Shown piece after piece: positions 23,016 through 35,758 of a stretch of 64,000 bases of DNA; position 1 is the stretch's first letter; each line of letters starts with the position of its first letter. Position numbers and translations under genes: made by a program. The notes under the pieces are model-generated. The model did no database searches. It was not told where the DNA came from and saw only the letters and a program-made list of their open reading frames with translations. This DNA is from Hoplostethus atlanticus (Eukaryota; Chordata; Actinopteri; Trachichthyiformes; Trachichthyidae). The stretch is taken from positions 751,001 to 815,000 of the forward strand of contig JAXDDX010000073.1 of the NCBI GenBank assembly GCA_034670405.1, written 5' to 3'.

Positions 23016-26000
23016 TTAATGGCATGCCAGCAGTTCTGCTGATGGGGGAGACGTGGAAATCAGTCCGACGTTTGGTTCCACCTCCTGCAACATAACCCAG
23101 ACCATTGGTTATTTGTCCTGCTTTGCTTTGCAAGCTTAATTTTGTAAAGAGAAAGTGATATGGTGTTTTGGCTCTCCACCTTGGGGAGAGAGCATGGCGG
23201 AGTATCGCTGCCCTGTGTTTCGTGGAATGGTGGGCCCCCGTTTCCCCACAGCTGGATGGCTCTCCAACGCATGAGGAGATACCTTGGTGAGTTCAGTTTC
23301 CTCCACCTTTTTGACTGAGTTGGGGTCCCCTTGTTCCCCTTGGGCAGCTTGTTTCCTGGGTTTCCTGTCTCGATGCCCTGCCTTCCCATCCTTGTGTTTA
23401 ACGCGGCCTTTCCTGTTGGATACATATTTCACTTTACTGACACTGACGTGCCAAGAAATGTCAAAATCAGGTTCTGATTTTAATCAATTAAAAAACTGCA
23501 CCACAAATAATACTGTGTAACTGAGTCATACTTGGAGTTGATGAGTTCAAATTTATTCTCTCGGTAGAAGGAGCTTGTGTTCATCATGTATAGCAGTATC
23601 ATATCACATGCAAAGGCTCCCTGAAAGAAAGAAAAATCAATATTATGAATGTAACTGAAATTTCACAAGCCTCTGCATAGAATCACAGTTCTTGTGATCT
23701 TGCATTGCCCTCTTGTGGTACTACAATGAAAAAAACACTTTAGGCTTCCCTCTGATTAGACAACAATGACACACTGATACAGCAACTGAATATTTCACAA
23801 ACTACTCACTGCACCCAACAAAGCAACCCCAGACCCGATGGCAATTATTGTGGGAACAATATTGAATTTTCCAGCCTGCAAAACAAGAGAACAGCAGGGA
23901 AATTACTGCAAGGTCTATTGCCTAAATTCTATACCTCCATTGGAAAAAGTTCAGATCACTGTCGTACCTGGCCATTGATCATTATATCGAAGCGAATCCC
24001 ATACACTTTATACAAAGTCCGATAGGCTTCACCATTTTCATCTTTATAATACCTGGCGTATCTGGAGAGCAAACAAATGAGCAGATTTAATATAAAAACG
24101 CTGCCTCAAAATTATGTTTGGATAAAAACAGTAGCTTGGTGTTCATTTCTTGTTAAATGCATGAGAAGACACACCTGAAGTTGTATCCTGAGGTGATAGA
24201 GTTGTTCAGGTTCATGTCCAAACGTGTAAAGCTGTAGTGTGGATTACACTGTGAGGAGTCCTTATCCAAATCACAGTTCCACTCAATAAGAATACCAACT
24301 GAGCCACCCTGAGAGACAGACACAAGGAGACACTTTGTAAACATTATGGCAGCCTCACACATATTATCTCAGCTCTTGCATGTAATGATATGAAAGTTCC
24401 CAACAAATGCTATAAACGCTAGTGCATGTCTCCATCCCTTCATCCCTTCATCCTTTAAGTCACCTAGTATTTAGGACGTCCACACAACCACTGAAATTGC
24501 TAATCCTCTTCGAAAGCCATCATGTCTAAACCCATGTGAACTTCAAAGCCATAGACCCGCTTCAAATCTGTTGTTCGTTTACATCTCAATTGTGTAACAA
24601 ATTTTGTTTTTAATCATTTATGAACCACTGCAATCTCTGTTCAAGTCACATCACAGTACAGAAATTTCATCGATTAAAGAAGTCACCTGATACGAACCTC
24701 TGACCATGGTTCTATATCAGTGCTTGCTATTTTGGCTCTTGTGCATTTGACACTATTGATCACCAACCAGAACAAGAACCCGGTCCATGCTATTATTACC
24801 ATCCATGTTAACTTCCCTCCAATCTGGAATCTACAAATTGAACGTGGTCACAAGTGTGCCTGTGCAGGCTCAATATTTCTACCACATAAAAAAGAATAAC
24901 CCAGTAAAAGACCTAAAACCAGCAGACCCAGCAATTGGGCCATTCATATACTGCAACCCAGCAACTCTTAGTGTAAGTTGCTACTGTTATAACTAGCGTT
25001 ACTCCTGCTAGGCTAACATCATGAAGTGATGTTACAGTACATGTCCACAAATGTGCTTGGTTACACTCAATTTGTTTTTTCTATGGGTTTGCCTTCTGCA
25101 TATGCAGCTTGTGAATAAAGAGTATACACAAAGAACAAGTGGGCACACACCCAAAATACACATTCAGAGTTCATGATCAAACAACTGAGAGGAAGTAGGG
25201 AGCTAAAATCACTCCCATGCATTGACAGAGTTTTAACTGCCATATTACTTCATGTTGTACCTTAACAGCCATGTCCTGGAAGTCATGCCCAGTCCAGCTG
25301 ACCAGGTCTCCCAGGCGGAAGATGGGGCAGTAAGGATGGTTCTCTTTGTCATAGGAGCATCTTCTCAGATAGGTGTCATCGGTGGTGTCAAGGACATTGG
25401 ACCTAAGAGGACAATATAGCAGACACAACAGCATACCATCAGTGAATATGTGTTGAGCAATCAAACAGTTACAAATTCAAGCTTTAAAAGCACAGTCTAC
25501 TGCACATGCCACACTGTACGTAGTGTTGTGTTACCAAACGTTTCTAGTAGCGCACATTAATGGGGATCTGCATGACTCCTGTTTCACTACTATCACATTC
25601 TCAGACAAAGTACGGTCATGATTGAAAGGTTATGAGCCACTTGTGCAATTATAGAAAGGTAATTTATACCATGCAATCCTTGTCAAAATAAACTCTTTTC
25701 ATTTAGCCAGTAAAATGAAAATAGTTTAAAGGGAATTAGTGCAGGTGCAAAAATGAATGAAGCTCCTCTTGCATTAGTTAAATCAGGTAGGTAAGTAGAA
25801 TCAGGTTGGTAAATAGTTGGGTATGAAGTTAACTAGTCAAAGGTCAGATCTTTGGGGAGGAGTTTGTGTGGCACTCCTATAAATACAGGAGAGAAACCTG
25901 GTCAGTTTGGTGAAAGAAAAACACTATGCTGTGACCTAAGGAGATCGCAGAGGAGCTCAGGAAGAGAGGAGTGAGTCTGGAGGTTAGAAAGTCTGGTTAA

Positions 26001-29000
26001 AAAGATTTGGGCTCCACTGGGAGACAAATAATAAACACATGGAGACATTTAGTTCACATATTTGCACACAGGAATATTATTATTTGTTAAATAAACCAGT
26101 TTTGTTAAATAAACAGTGGAAGTACATCATATTTATTCAAGATATCTTCATTAAGATTTGAGGTTTAGATAAGGTTTAGATTGTGAGATGTGAAGTAATG
26201 ACCACCCCCTGTGGGATCCACAAACTCTCAAGCATGGGTGTATATCGTGATTTAAACATAGATACAAATTGAATATCAACACGAGCCATTACTCACTAGC
26301 ACTGCACTGTAATGAAACACTGGAAACATGGCTGCGTGATAACGCTGAGCTCATGACGGATGAATTAACCCTGGTCTGTGGCGTCTCTCTGCTTTCCTCT
26401 TGGACTTGGAAAGACAACACCAGAAAAAGCCTGCCAGCATGGGAGCAGCACAGCTCCCCAGGCTAGCCCCATCTGATCTGACACCTGTCCAGGGCAAGGC
26501 CTTCTGTCAAGGACGTCTCAGATGACCGCTTCACTGTCTCACTGAGCGCCATGCACAGGCAGGCTGGTATAAATAGACGGCTCTCTGCACCCCCAAAGCT
26601 ATTCAAAGCACCCGTTACGACATGTATACCCCTCCGCTCACCCTACTCGCTCAGTGATCTATGTCACTATGCCTCTAAACCAAACTCAATCAGCACCACT
26701 TAAAACCACTCACTTGGAGAATTCAAACTTCGGAAACCTGATGAAATTCTTGATGTAGATGGTGAAGTTTTCTGCTTCGCCCAGTAAGGGCTCTCTGCAA
26801 ATGAAAGGGAGAGAGCAGCTGTGTTAAAGCAAGCGGGACTGCCAGTGCTATACGGGTAATAAATAGAACTTGTGAAATTTCTTGGTCCATGGGAAGGATT
26901 AGAGTGAGTGTGAATATAGTAGTGCAAAATGACATTTTCTGAAATTGTGCAAAAGAGGAGGAATTCTCACGTGGGTTTCTTGTTGTACTCGACAGGACAC
27001 CAGCCATGAATCTCACAGGTCCCAGTGCTGTTTACACACAGCCCAGTCTTGATTCCTGACAGAGAGAGCAAAGAGTCTTGGCTGGATGGATCTTAGAGAG
27101 AGGTTATATTGAAATGAGACATATTGGAATACTTATGTATTATCGTATGTAGTTGAATGTAAAATTGATTCATGTATAATAACAATGTAATAACCAAGTG
27201 TTGTTTTACAGCAGTCACAACCAATATACCAGCAAGAGGATATTTATAAGCCTATGTAGCCTACAGGAAGCTAAGGGCAAATGAATGGTTCTTACCATGG
27301 CCGGCTATTACCGTCTTACCCTCTGCACAGTCATCATCACTTAAACACCGTCCATCTGGGACCTTGAAGTTCTGTGAGGTAAAATAACACAAGCTGCTCT
27401 GCTTGAAAATGCAAGTCTGTAGACAAAGTAATCCATGGCTTTGTAACCTAGCTCCAGGAATACATCGACTTTGGACGCCAAATTGAAAACAATACAAGAA
27501 GAGTAGCACACACAAAAATCAATTGCCAGGAAACTAGATATGTAAGGTAATTTCTCAAGAAGTAAGGTCAATTGTTTGCATCTGACACTGACTATGATCC
27601 TGGACTTGAATCTCAGATCTGCCACAGATGATCTCCTCCTCCTGTGAATACTCACCTCAGCACAGAACCCCAGACGCTGATTGGGCGTCTCTACGTAATT
27701 TGTAACTATGAAGAAAACCTGTTCACCCTAAAAAATAAAATTAAGTCCAGTCAGGGAGATTGGACTGCACAAGGGAGCAAAAGGTTAAATGAATTATACC
27801 ACTTAGGAGTTCAATATCTTTAAATCCGTTAAGACAGATGACGATGCTAACGATGTCCCCTAAGGCAGACACCCAATAGCCTTATAATCTCTCTTGACAG
27901 AACCTTAATTGGAGCATGCGCCCGTATCAACACTGATACCCTTTAAACTGGGATTGACTTTTTACAGTTTTTCTGAATTATATTGTTTTAGGACGATGCC
28001 AATTTTCTAAAAGTAAACAATGTTATGCATGTATGTTGAAACCCAGAAAACCCATCAAGTTATGATGATGCATTTTGAGTATGTTTTATCTTGCGGGGAT
28101 CTTTCATCATTTTCCATCAAAGCACACATTCCTTCTGGGATCTTACTTGTGGAGGTATGACGTAATCCTCAGCACCCCAGATGTGAAGCCCAGTCTCGGA
28201 GCTGTTGGTTACAGTAACACCCTTCAGCTTGGTGATGACTGAGCTCTGGATGGCCTCTTCTTTCTCCTGGTACCCCTTCTTCACCACAAAGACCCACCTG
28301 AGAAATTAATTGGAACCTCTAGGTCAGAGTTCATAATGTTTTTGTGTATGGTGCCTGAATCAGAATCTTTTGTTTTTTGGTCTGAAAATGATGATTAGTA
28401 ACACAGAACACTGAGATCAAATTTCATTATTATTAATATACTTTTTTCACTCAAACATGGGAACAGTGCAACTTTATAGTCTTTCTGTGGCTCAGTGGCC
28501 TCAGTGGCCATGTGCTCTGACGCTGCACCTTACAACTGTCACTGAGTCACAATGTGGTCATCAACTAGTGACTGATGTTAATACACTGTGTGAGTGTATC
28601 TTAGGCTGACGTATAGAATATTCATCATGTCCTTGTTGAATCGTGCTGAATTGTTGTTTTTGACTAAGGGTGATGCCAAAAGGTGAGCAAAATACAAAAT
28701 GCAAAATAAAGAGAAAACCACCCAGTTATGTATTCACAAATTGACATTGCAGTGGTTCAGTGCTTTTTAACATGAGCAGCTCTCCCTCAGACAGGGGCCA
28801 CAGCCAAGGATCTAATATGTGACCCCCCAGTCTACTGACAGGGTTGCTCTTACTTTTACAAACAAGTGATTTTTTATTTTTTTTTTACACTGTAGCAGTG
28901 CTGTCACTTACAACCCAGACCATGTAGGCTGATCTCACCCCGGTGGGCCAACTGTCACAGTCATCTTTTACATTTTCACTACTTCTTTCTGCTGTACTAC

Positions 29001-29407
29001 ATCAGTGACATCACCGATCAGGTGGTGGGACAGGCTGAACTCCCCTCTCTTATTCCTGGCTATGGCATACATTAATGAATGTGCACTAATAGAGACCCAT
29101 AGTCCTATGGCAAAGGAACAACACTGTTCAATACTGAAAATCAGTGGTAGGCGATTCAATTCAACAGGTACAAGGTGACGTGACAACCGCCACTATGTTT
29201 TACATGGCGAAACACTTTTAATAGGGTTACTTTTTGTCCATGCACAGGCAGAGTTTGAAAAGGGCATGCACCTCACCCGATCAAGTATCCCAACACGGCT
29301 AATTGATAGAGTCTGAATAGTATTCCAATTCTTTTGTTTTCGGTGATGACATATTTCTCTGTCTTGTAGTTAAAGAGAGAGAAGAAGAAGCTCCCCCCAG
29401 CAGCCAT
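23016..29407 (-). CDS. p2rx5: P2X purinoceptor 5, ATP-gated cation channel
   Basis: Thirteen in-phase coding exons: 29277-29407, 28147-28297, 27656-27727, 27296-27371, 26971-27055, 26714-26794, 25261-25402, 24175-24308, 23968-24061, 23810-23875, 23532-23620, 23283-23442 and 23016-23084. They give 449 aa (human full-length form 444). Seen: cytosolic [19 protein letters not shown]1; [10 protein letters not shown] with the ATP-contacting lysines; the cysteine-rich head; [38 protein letters not shown]2 in [20 protein letters not shown]; and a basic C-tail rich in K/R. P2X receptors are trimeric plasma-membrane channels opened by extracellular ATP. The 66-nt TM2 exon (23810-23875), whose human counterpart is skipped in the common human transcript, is intact here with good splice sites. 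P2RX5 rather than another P2X is chosen from [15 protein letters not shown]-type similarity and from the emc6 neighbour. The last two exons are the least conserved and rest on splice phase. Confidence 0.94.
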
Positions 29408-30851
29408 TCCTCCTGTAACTGTGAAGCCGAGTGCGACAACAGCCGACTGCTGCGAGGCTCCCGCACTTCTATATTGGTTGACATGTCATGCAACGGGCAA
29501 GCCCATTCACTGAGAGGGGCTGCAGGCTACCAAGACCGTTTGTTTTAAGAGCACCAAGAAAACTACAGGAAATTAGGGTCTTTGCGTAGTACATACTTTT
29601 AGATTCATTTGCACTGAGTGTGTCACAAAACTGTACTGTGTGGAGCACACCAGTAAGCACACCATATAAGGCCTTAAAATCACTATAATATTCCTGTAAT
29701 ATTTCTATAGAAGTTTATTGTGTGTTTCAAGATACTGAGTGGTGAGTTTATAGTGACCTTATTGAATTTTGTGGTATTATTTACTTTTTAAGGGGACATG
29801 TAGTTCTGCTGTGATATTTGAAGATAGTATTATCCTCCTCAATTTATTGTAGGATTACTAAATATCTGTGTGCACGATTATTGTGCATACGCATAGCTGC
29901 TGCCATACGCTAGAGGTCGCTGTTGCGCATGTTTCAACGGGGTTTAACGGGTTTAAAGGGCTGGTTTGGGGATTAGGAACCGTACAGGCCCGTTGTAAAA
30001 GGGGAGTCCCTGCATTCCGACTGAATAACACTTTAATCCACTGATTTGATTGCTGAGATGTTTCAAATTGCTAGACTGCGTCAATTTGTCACCAATGTCA
30101 TTGCAAATCAATACTAATGGAAACTATTTCCCTGAAACATAATATGTAATCCGTAATTAACGTGTGAAATGGTTCTAAAGCTGTTTTTATGTAGCTGAAA
30201 GTTGTGGAACAAAAAAAACATTAAGCACAATTTCAATTTTATTTGCATTCATTCAACAGCCAGTGTACTGAGGCAAGATTTACTTTGGTAATAGACTGAA
30301 ACAACTCCCTTGTTAATGATTTTCAGAGAAATAATGAATAAATAAATAAACAAACAAATAAGTAAATTAACAGACTGACATACAGATAGATATTTCACTC
30401 AAACCAAGAGAAGTCAAAGTGGGATGATATTAAAACATGTAGAATCCTCTGTGTCATCAAAACACACCAAAAAAAATCTTTGCAATTCTCTAAAGTTGGT
30501 TTTTATTTCTAAAAGCATAATCACTTTTTCCCATTTCAGGTATTTATCTGACGCTCTTATCCAGAGCGACTTTCAAGGAGATCAGTGTCATCCTCAAGGT
30601 GAGAGGGATCGAACCTGTGACCTTTAAGTTACATGGATATCCCCTCTAGCCACAAAGCCACCCTGACAACCTACAACCATCTGCAACCATCTACAAACCG
30701 TTTCTTTATATTGACAACAGACTATAGTGACGTAATAACAGCTTCTGGGCGTCACCATTGATCTGTCGTCACGAGTACTACTCTAAATCATTTGGACAAG
30801 TACAGAAGACTTTTCTGAATGTAACCCGTTTCATTTTAGAGACTGGACAGC
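29408..30851. promoter_or_regulatory. Head-to-head intergenic region of p2rx5 and the KASH-like gene
   Basis: No coding exon seen. It holds one copy of a locally duplicated block (29547-29660 and 30045-30405), a SINE-like sequence on the minus strand, and an acceptor-like CATTTTAG just before the next gene's ATG, which suggests an upstream noncoding exon of that gene. No TATA box stands out. Confidence 0.4.
30535..30668 (-). repeat. tRNA-derived SINE fragment
   Basis: Read on the minus strand it has a box-A-like GTGGCTTTGTGGCTAGAGG, a box-B match GGTTCGATCCC, and then the conserved fish SINE core phrase GTCGCTCTGGATAAGAGCG. The order and spacing fit a tRNA-derived SINE head joined to a core region. 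It is truncated and has no clear target duplications. Confidence 0.65.
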
Positions 30852-31027
30852 ATGTTTCAGGATAAGGTGGACGCTCCGACGTGCGGTTCAGACGCACCAA
30901 ACGAGCAACCGGCCTGGATGTTTGTTTCAGAAGAGGCAGAAGGAGAAAATATGTTAGTGTTTTAGTGTTGAGATACTTTTTGATTTGAATAATTACGAAA
31001 TGCAGAATGTCTTTTGTCTCTTATGTG

Positions 31028-31085
<58 letters not shown>

Positions 31086-34000
31086 GGACCCAGCAGAGCG
31101 TAGAAACATGCGTAGAAACATTCGTCAACTGGAATACAGCAACAGCCAGTTGAAGAAGATAAATGTCCAGATGAATTCTTTGCTGGAAATGACAGGAGAG
31201 TCTGAACTCCAACAGCTCCGCCAAGAGAAAAGCCGCCTCTCCAACAAAGTGCAAATGTAACCGACCATACTCTCTTTTGTCTGTGGGTCTCAGGGCAGAA
31301 AACTGGTTTTATTCTACACTGGATTCCAAAAGTCACCAGACACTTTAACCGTTTTACCAACCGAAACGCGTTTTAGAATATAAAGAAGCTCCAAATGATG
31401 GCTGGTTACCAAAATCCATTCAAAAATATTTACTGGTTCACCTGCTATTCCCGCGATCTTCTTCCACCTAAATATGTCGTAGTAGGCGGCAGGGAGCAGC
31501 TTGAACCAATTCTACAACTTGAACTTTTATTGAAATAAAGTGCTGCTTGGTGGATTTATTTTATGCCGAATTTGCCAGTGGCTCCTAACGATTAGCCAAA
31601 GCTAAACTGGTGGATGACCAGGCACACATTTCTTCGTCAGTTCCCTGTAATTTCCTCCTATACCTCCCTCAAAGACATTAATGAGCAGATGAGATAAACT
31701 GTAAATGATCCCCGTGGGAAGATTAAGTCGTTTCAGCAGCAAGAATAGAAATAGAATACAGCAAAGACAAAAACAATATAAATAATAATAATATAAGTAG
31801 AAATGTATGAATGAGACGTATGCTGAGTTACAGCACTATGAGAGTGTGCAAAATGCAATGAAAAAATGAATGAAAAAGTATCAGGATATATGAAACATAC
31901 AGCAAATAATCTGACGAAAACATTGTGAAATTACAGCTGACTGAACGTTTGGTTCAGAGCGCCGAGAAAACGACCGGAAATGAGAGTATTTGCGTTGTGC
32001 ATAAATTTAAATTAATTTGTACTTACATCAATTTGGGAGTGTCACAAAACTGTACTGTGTGGAGCACACCAGGAAGCACACTAACACCAATAGCATTTGA
32101 TTGCTGAGATGTTTCAAGTTATTAGACTGGCATAGAATATGCCAACAATGTCATTGCAAATCAATACTGATGGAAACTATTTCCCTGAACAATAATATGT
32201 AATTCCGTAATTGGTTATAAAGCTGTTTTTATGTAGCTGAAAGTTGTGGAACCAAAAAAAGATTAAGCACAATTTCACTTTTACTTGCATTGAATCAACA
32301 GCCAAGGTACTGAGGCAAGATTTACTTTGGTAATGGACTCCAACTCCTCCCTTGTTAATGATTTTCAGAGATAAATAAACAAATAAATAAGTAAATGAAC
32401 AGACTGACAGACAGATATTTCACTCAAACCAAATTCAATTATGCCAGTGTCTTCATTAAACATCCTTGATTGTATACCAATTTAAATATAGGAAAATCTG
32501 AATTCCTATAATAGGCCACTTTTATTTTATGCCTCAAAACATTTCCCCGGATATGGTAGGATTCAGGGTCTTACTACCACATCCACAGGGCAGACAGCAG
32601 GGGTAAAACTGCCAGATTTTTGAATGGAGTTTGGTAGTACATTCTCTGGGACCTATCGGGGCTATAGCTGACCGTCAAATGTTTCTGCTATGTCATTTAT
32701 GTATTTTGTTGTTTTACTGTTGAGCTCCATTAGTTTTGTTGCCATGTAGTTTCTTTTATCCAGTTGTCTTTCCCTGCCACCTTAACCTATTTATTTTTTA
32801 GTTGAGTTTTATGACCTAATGCAAGTTTTTAGTCTCAGCCAAGCAAATTTGCATTTTCCCTCCCTCAAGTTTCTTTCTGTGGTTTTATAATTCAACAAGT
32901 AAACCTATTTACTGATTTCAAAGACACTTTAACTCATGGTCTACTGCCAAAATAACATCTCTGTGATTCTTGTTGCTTGTTGTAAACAGGATTCAATAGC
33001 ATCATCGCCTTTCAAAGAGACAATAGCACTTTTGAACCAGATAAAGATGTTAAATTGGTGCTGTTACTCTCAGGTCCCGCTTGGGCCTGAATAAGTGACA
33101 GGAGATTATAGATTATTGATTATAGACCTCCTTGTTGATTTATCCCCAGGCTCAGGCAGTCAGTCAGAAACGCCATAAAGGTTGAAGTTGAACTCAACCA
33201 GCTCTGGAAAATTCTGTCAGAGCAGCAGACCATGAAGAAGAACAACAACATTCACACAAGGAAGATGGTGAGTGACCAGGCACAAATTTCTTTGTCAGTT
33301 CCCTGTAATTTCCTTCCTCCCTCAAAGACATTAATGAGCAGATGAGATGAAATGAGATGTAAATGATCCCCGTGGGAGAATTAAGTCGTTGCAGCAGCAG
33401 AATGAAACGTATGCTGTCTGAAGAATCTGAAGAAAACATCTGTGAAATTACAGCTTATATGCATGGTGTAGACCTGTTAAAGTGAATGCCATGCACATTT
33501 TGCATGGCATTCACTTTAACAGGTCTACAGAAAGCCATACATATATACTGAAAGTGTGTAGGTGTACACACGTGTGTTGTATAAAAGTATTCACCTAGTA
33601 CTCTACTGCTAACTATCAAATAAAAAAGTATCTTAAAAAAAAATGTTCACCTTATCCAGTATACTCCAATATACAGTACTACGGACACAGCGGCTGCTGA
33701 GTCTCAAAATTCACCAGCCACTTTCACTACTTTACCAGTTAACTTCCTGCCCTGATTCTATCACTTGTCTTGGTTTTGTGCAGAAAAAGGAGCAGCAGGT
33801 CCTGACGGTGCAGGAGGAGAAGATCTCTGCCAAGGTACAACCTCAGATCCTGTACAACGCCACGTCCTCTCATTCACCTCCTCTCTGTCCTCTGCTCTCC
33901 CCCCATGTGTCTCATCTCCAGGGCACCGTAACATATCTGGCCAGTGGCCACTATGGCTAATCAATCCCACAATACACCAGTCACTCCCGCTCTGTTTCCA

Positions 34001-35716
34001 GCCAAATCTGATTCTTAGAATGGAAACAAACCAGTGGATGGCTGGTCGCCAGCAGAGCAGCTGATAGCGTAGTAAAATCTACCAGTCACAGGCCAATGAC
34101 AGCCTGTAGCTGGTGGTAGTTTTTCTTTCTGACCTGCTTGTCTTTCAGCTGGCCAGCCTCTGTGTCCAGAGAGAGAAGGGTGGGGTGGAGATGAAGAACC
34201 TGATGACTGACCTGCAGGCTGTTCAGGTAAAGCCCTGTCCTTCAATCCTAGCAGCACAATGATCTCTGTCTGTCTATTTAGTCTAAATGTATTCAAGTCA
34301 GAAAGCTTTATTGACATGAAATACAATTCAATATATAGACAACAATTTGGTTGTAATCAGTAATGAATAATACCAGGTACAGTAACATTGTTGTTGTGTT
34401 TGTTCTTCAGGACCAAATGGACGAGGCTCAGCTGGTCCTGAATATTAAGGATGAGCTTATACAGAAGGTATGAACAGCCTGAAGCTTCTGGAGGGAACTA
34501 ACTTCCTTCTCACAAAGCTCCAGACTATATATATCTGGAAAATGTCTCTTAGCATCAATATGCTGAACATCAGCAGAGTTGGTGATGAGTTGGTGAAACG
34601 GTTAATCTGTGTGTCTTTGTGTCTGCCAGCAAAACTTGGACATACATCACCAACAAGAAGAGTTAGCAAAGCTTTCCAACATCACAACGGTGTGTTCCAC
34701 AGATTGTGTGTGTGTGTTCATTGTGGGCCATCGCTATTGTGGGCCTATCTGACGTCTCTTGTCTTTCTTCTGCAGGACCTCAGGCAGATACACCAAGACC
34801 TGAGAGGCCAGCTGGAGATCAGACAGGAAGAGGAGATATTGTAACTATTAAATTATATAAATTATTTCTGGTGTCATAGACTAACCTAAAATGTACCAGT
34901 ACTTGTCTTTACATTTCCTAACTACATGGAGCAGATGTTGAGTCTCTCATCTGTCTGCTGTCTGGGTTCATAGAGCTGGACTGGGGAGTGTCCTACCTGG
35001 AGAGGGATACTTCAAGGCCTTGAATGATGACATGGAGCTGCTGAGCGCTTCAGCAGCTGTGAATCTAACATCCAAACACACTCACTGCCATTCTTAGAAG
35101 AAAGGATAATGCTAAAGTGTTTAGTTTAGTTTTATTCTATTAATGATTATGGCCTCATACTAATAGAGACATGATCCTGATACTTCCACATGTGGCCACT
35201 AGAGGGCAGTAGCTTAGCTCTCACAAACCCAGCTACCATGTGGTTGTAGATGTAGATACACTTCCTTCCCCTGAAGACATCTGGGATCTGCTGCAGTCTA
35301 ATCTGAGAGGAAGTGAGACTGCCTGTCAGCAGGAGTCTGGTTACAGCGCTGGCTTCTTTTCCTCTTTTTTTTTCAAAGAAAGGAAGAGCTGTTGTGTTTC
35401 TGACAGCACTGAGAGCTCAGCCATATCAAGAGATAGAAGTTCAATAGTCTCACAGTAGCAGGCTTCCCCCAAGCATCTGTTTAGCTGTTTGGTATGAAAC
35501 AGGGTAAGATCTGTACTGAAGCGCTCTGTTAACTTTGTAGGATGATGAGGATGATGAGGATGAGAGCACTGAGGCTGAAGAGCAGAGAGATGAGATGCCA
35601 GCTGTTGAGGTTCAGGCCAAAAGGTCCTTAGCTGTCACATCACAACACACTATGTTGCACTCATACCAGCTGTATTTGACTTCCTTTACCTAGGAAGGGA
35701 GAGGCTCACACTCCCT

Positions 35717-35758
<42 letters not shown>

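Larger units (their letters stand above)
29547..32435 (+). repeat. Locally duplicated block, two diverged direct copies about 2.0-2.4 kb apart
   Basis: 29547-29660 recurs at about 31955-32090 (shared GTGTCACAAAACTGTACTGT), and 30045-30405 recurs at about 32095-32435 (shared GAAACTATTTCCCTGAA and GCTGAAAGTTGTGGAAC). The second copy lacks the roughly 380 bp that separate the two parts in the first. Identity looks high but with indels, so this is an older local duplication or two copies of one dispersed element. Confidence 0.75.

Noticed and set aside
30962-31360. Minus-strand ORFs with His-Thr repeats over the (TG)n run
   Set aside because: The HTHTHT stretch is only the translated microsatellite; the plus strand carries a real exon here.
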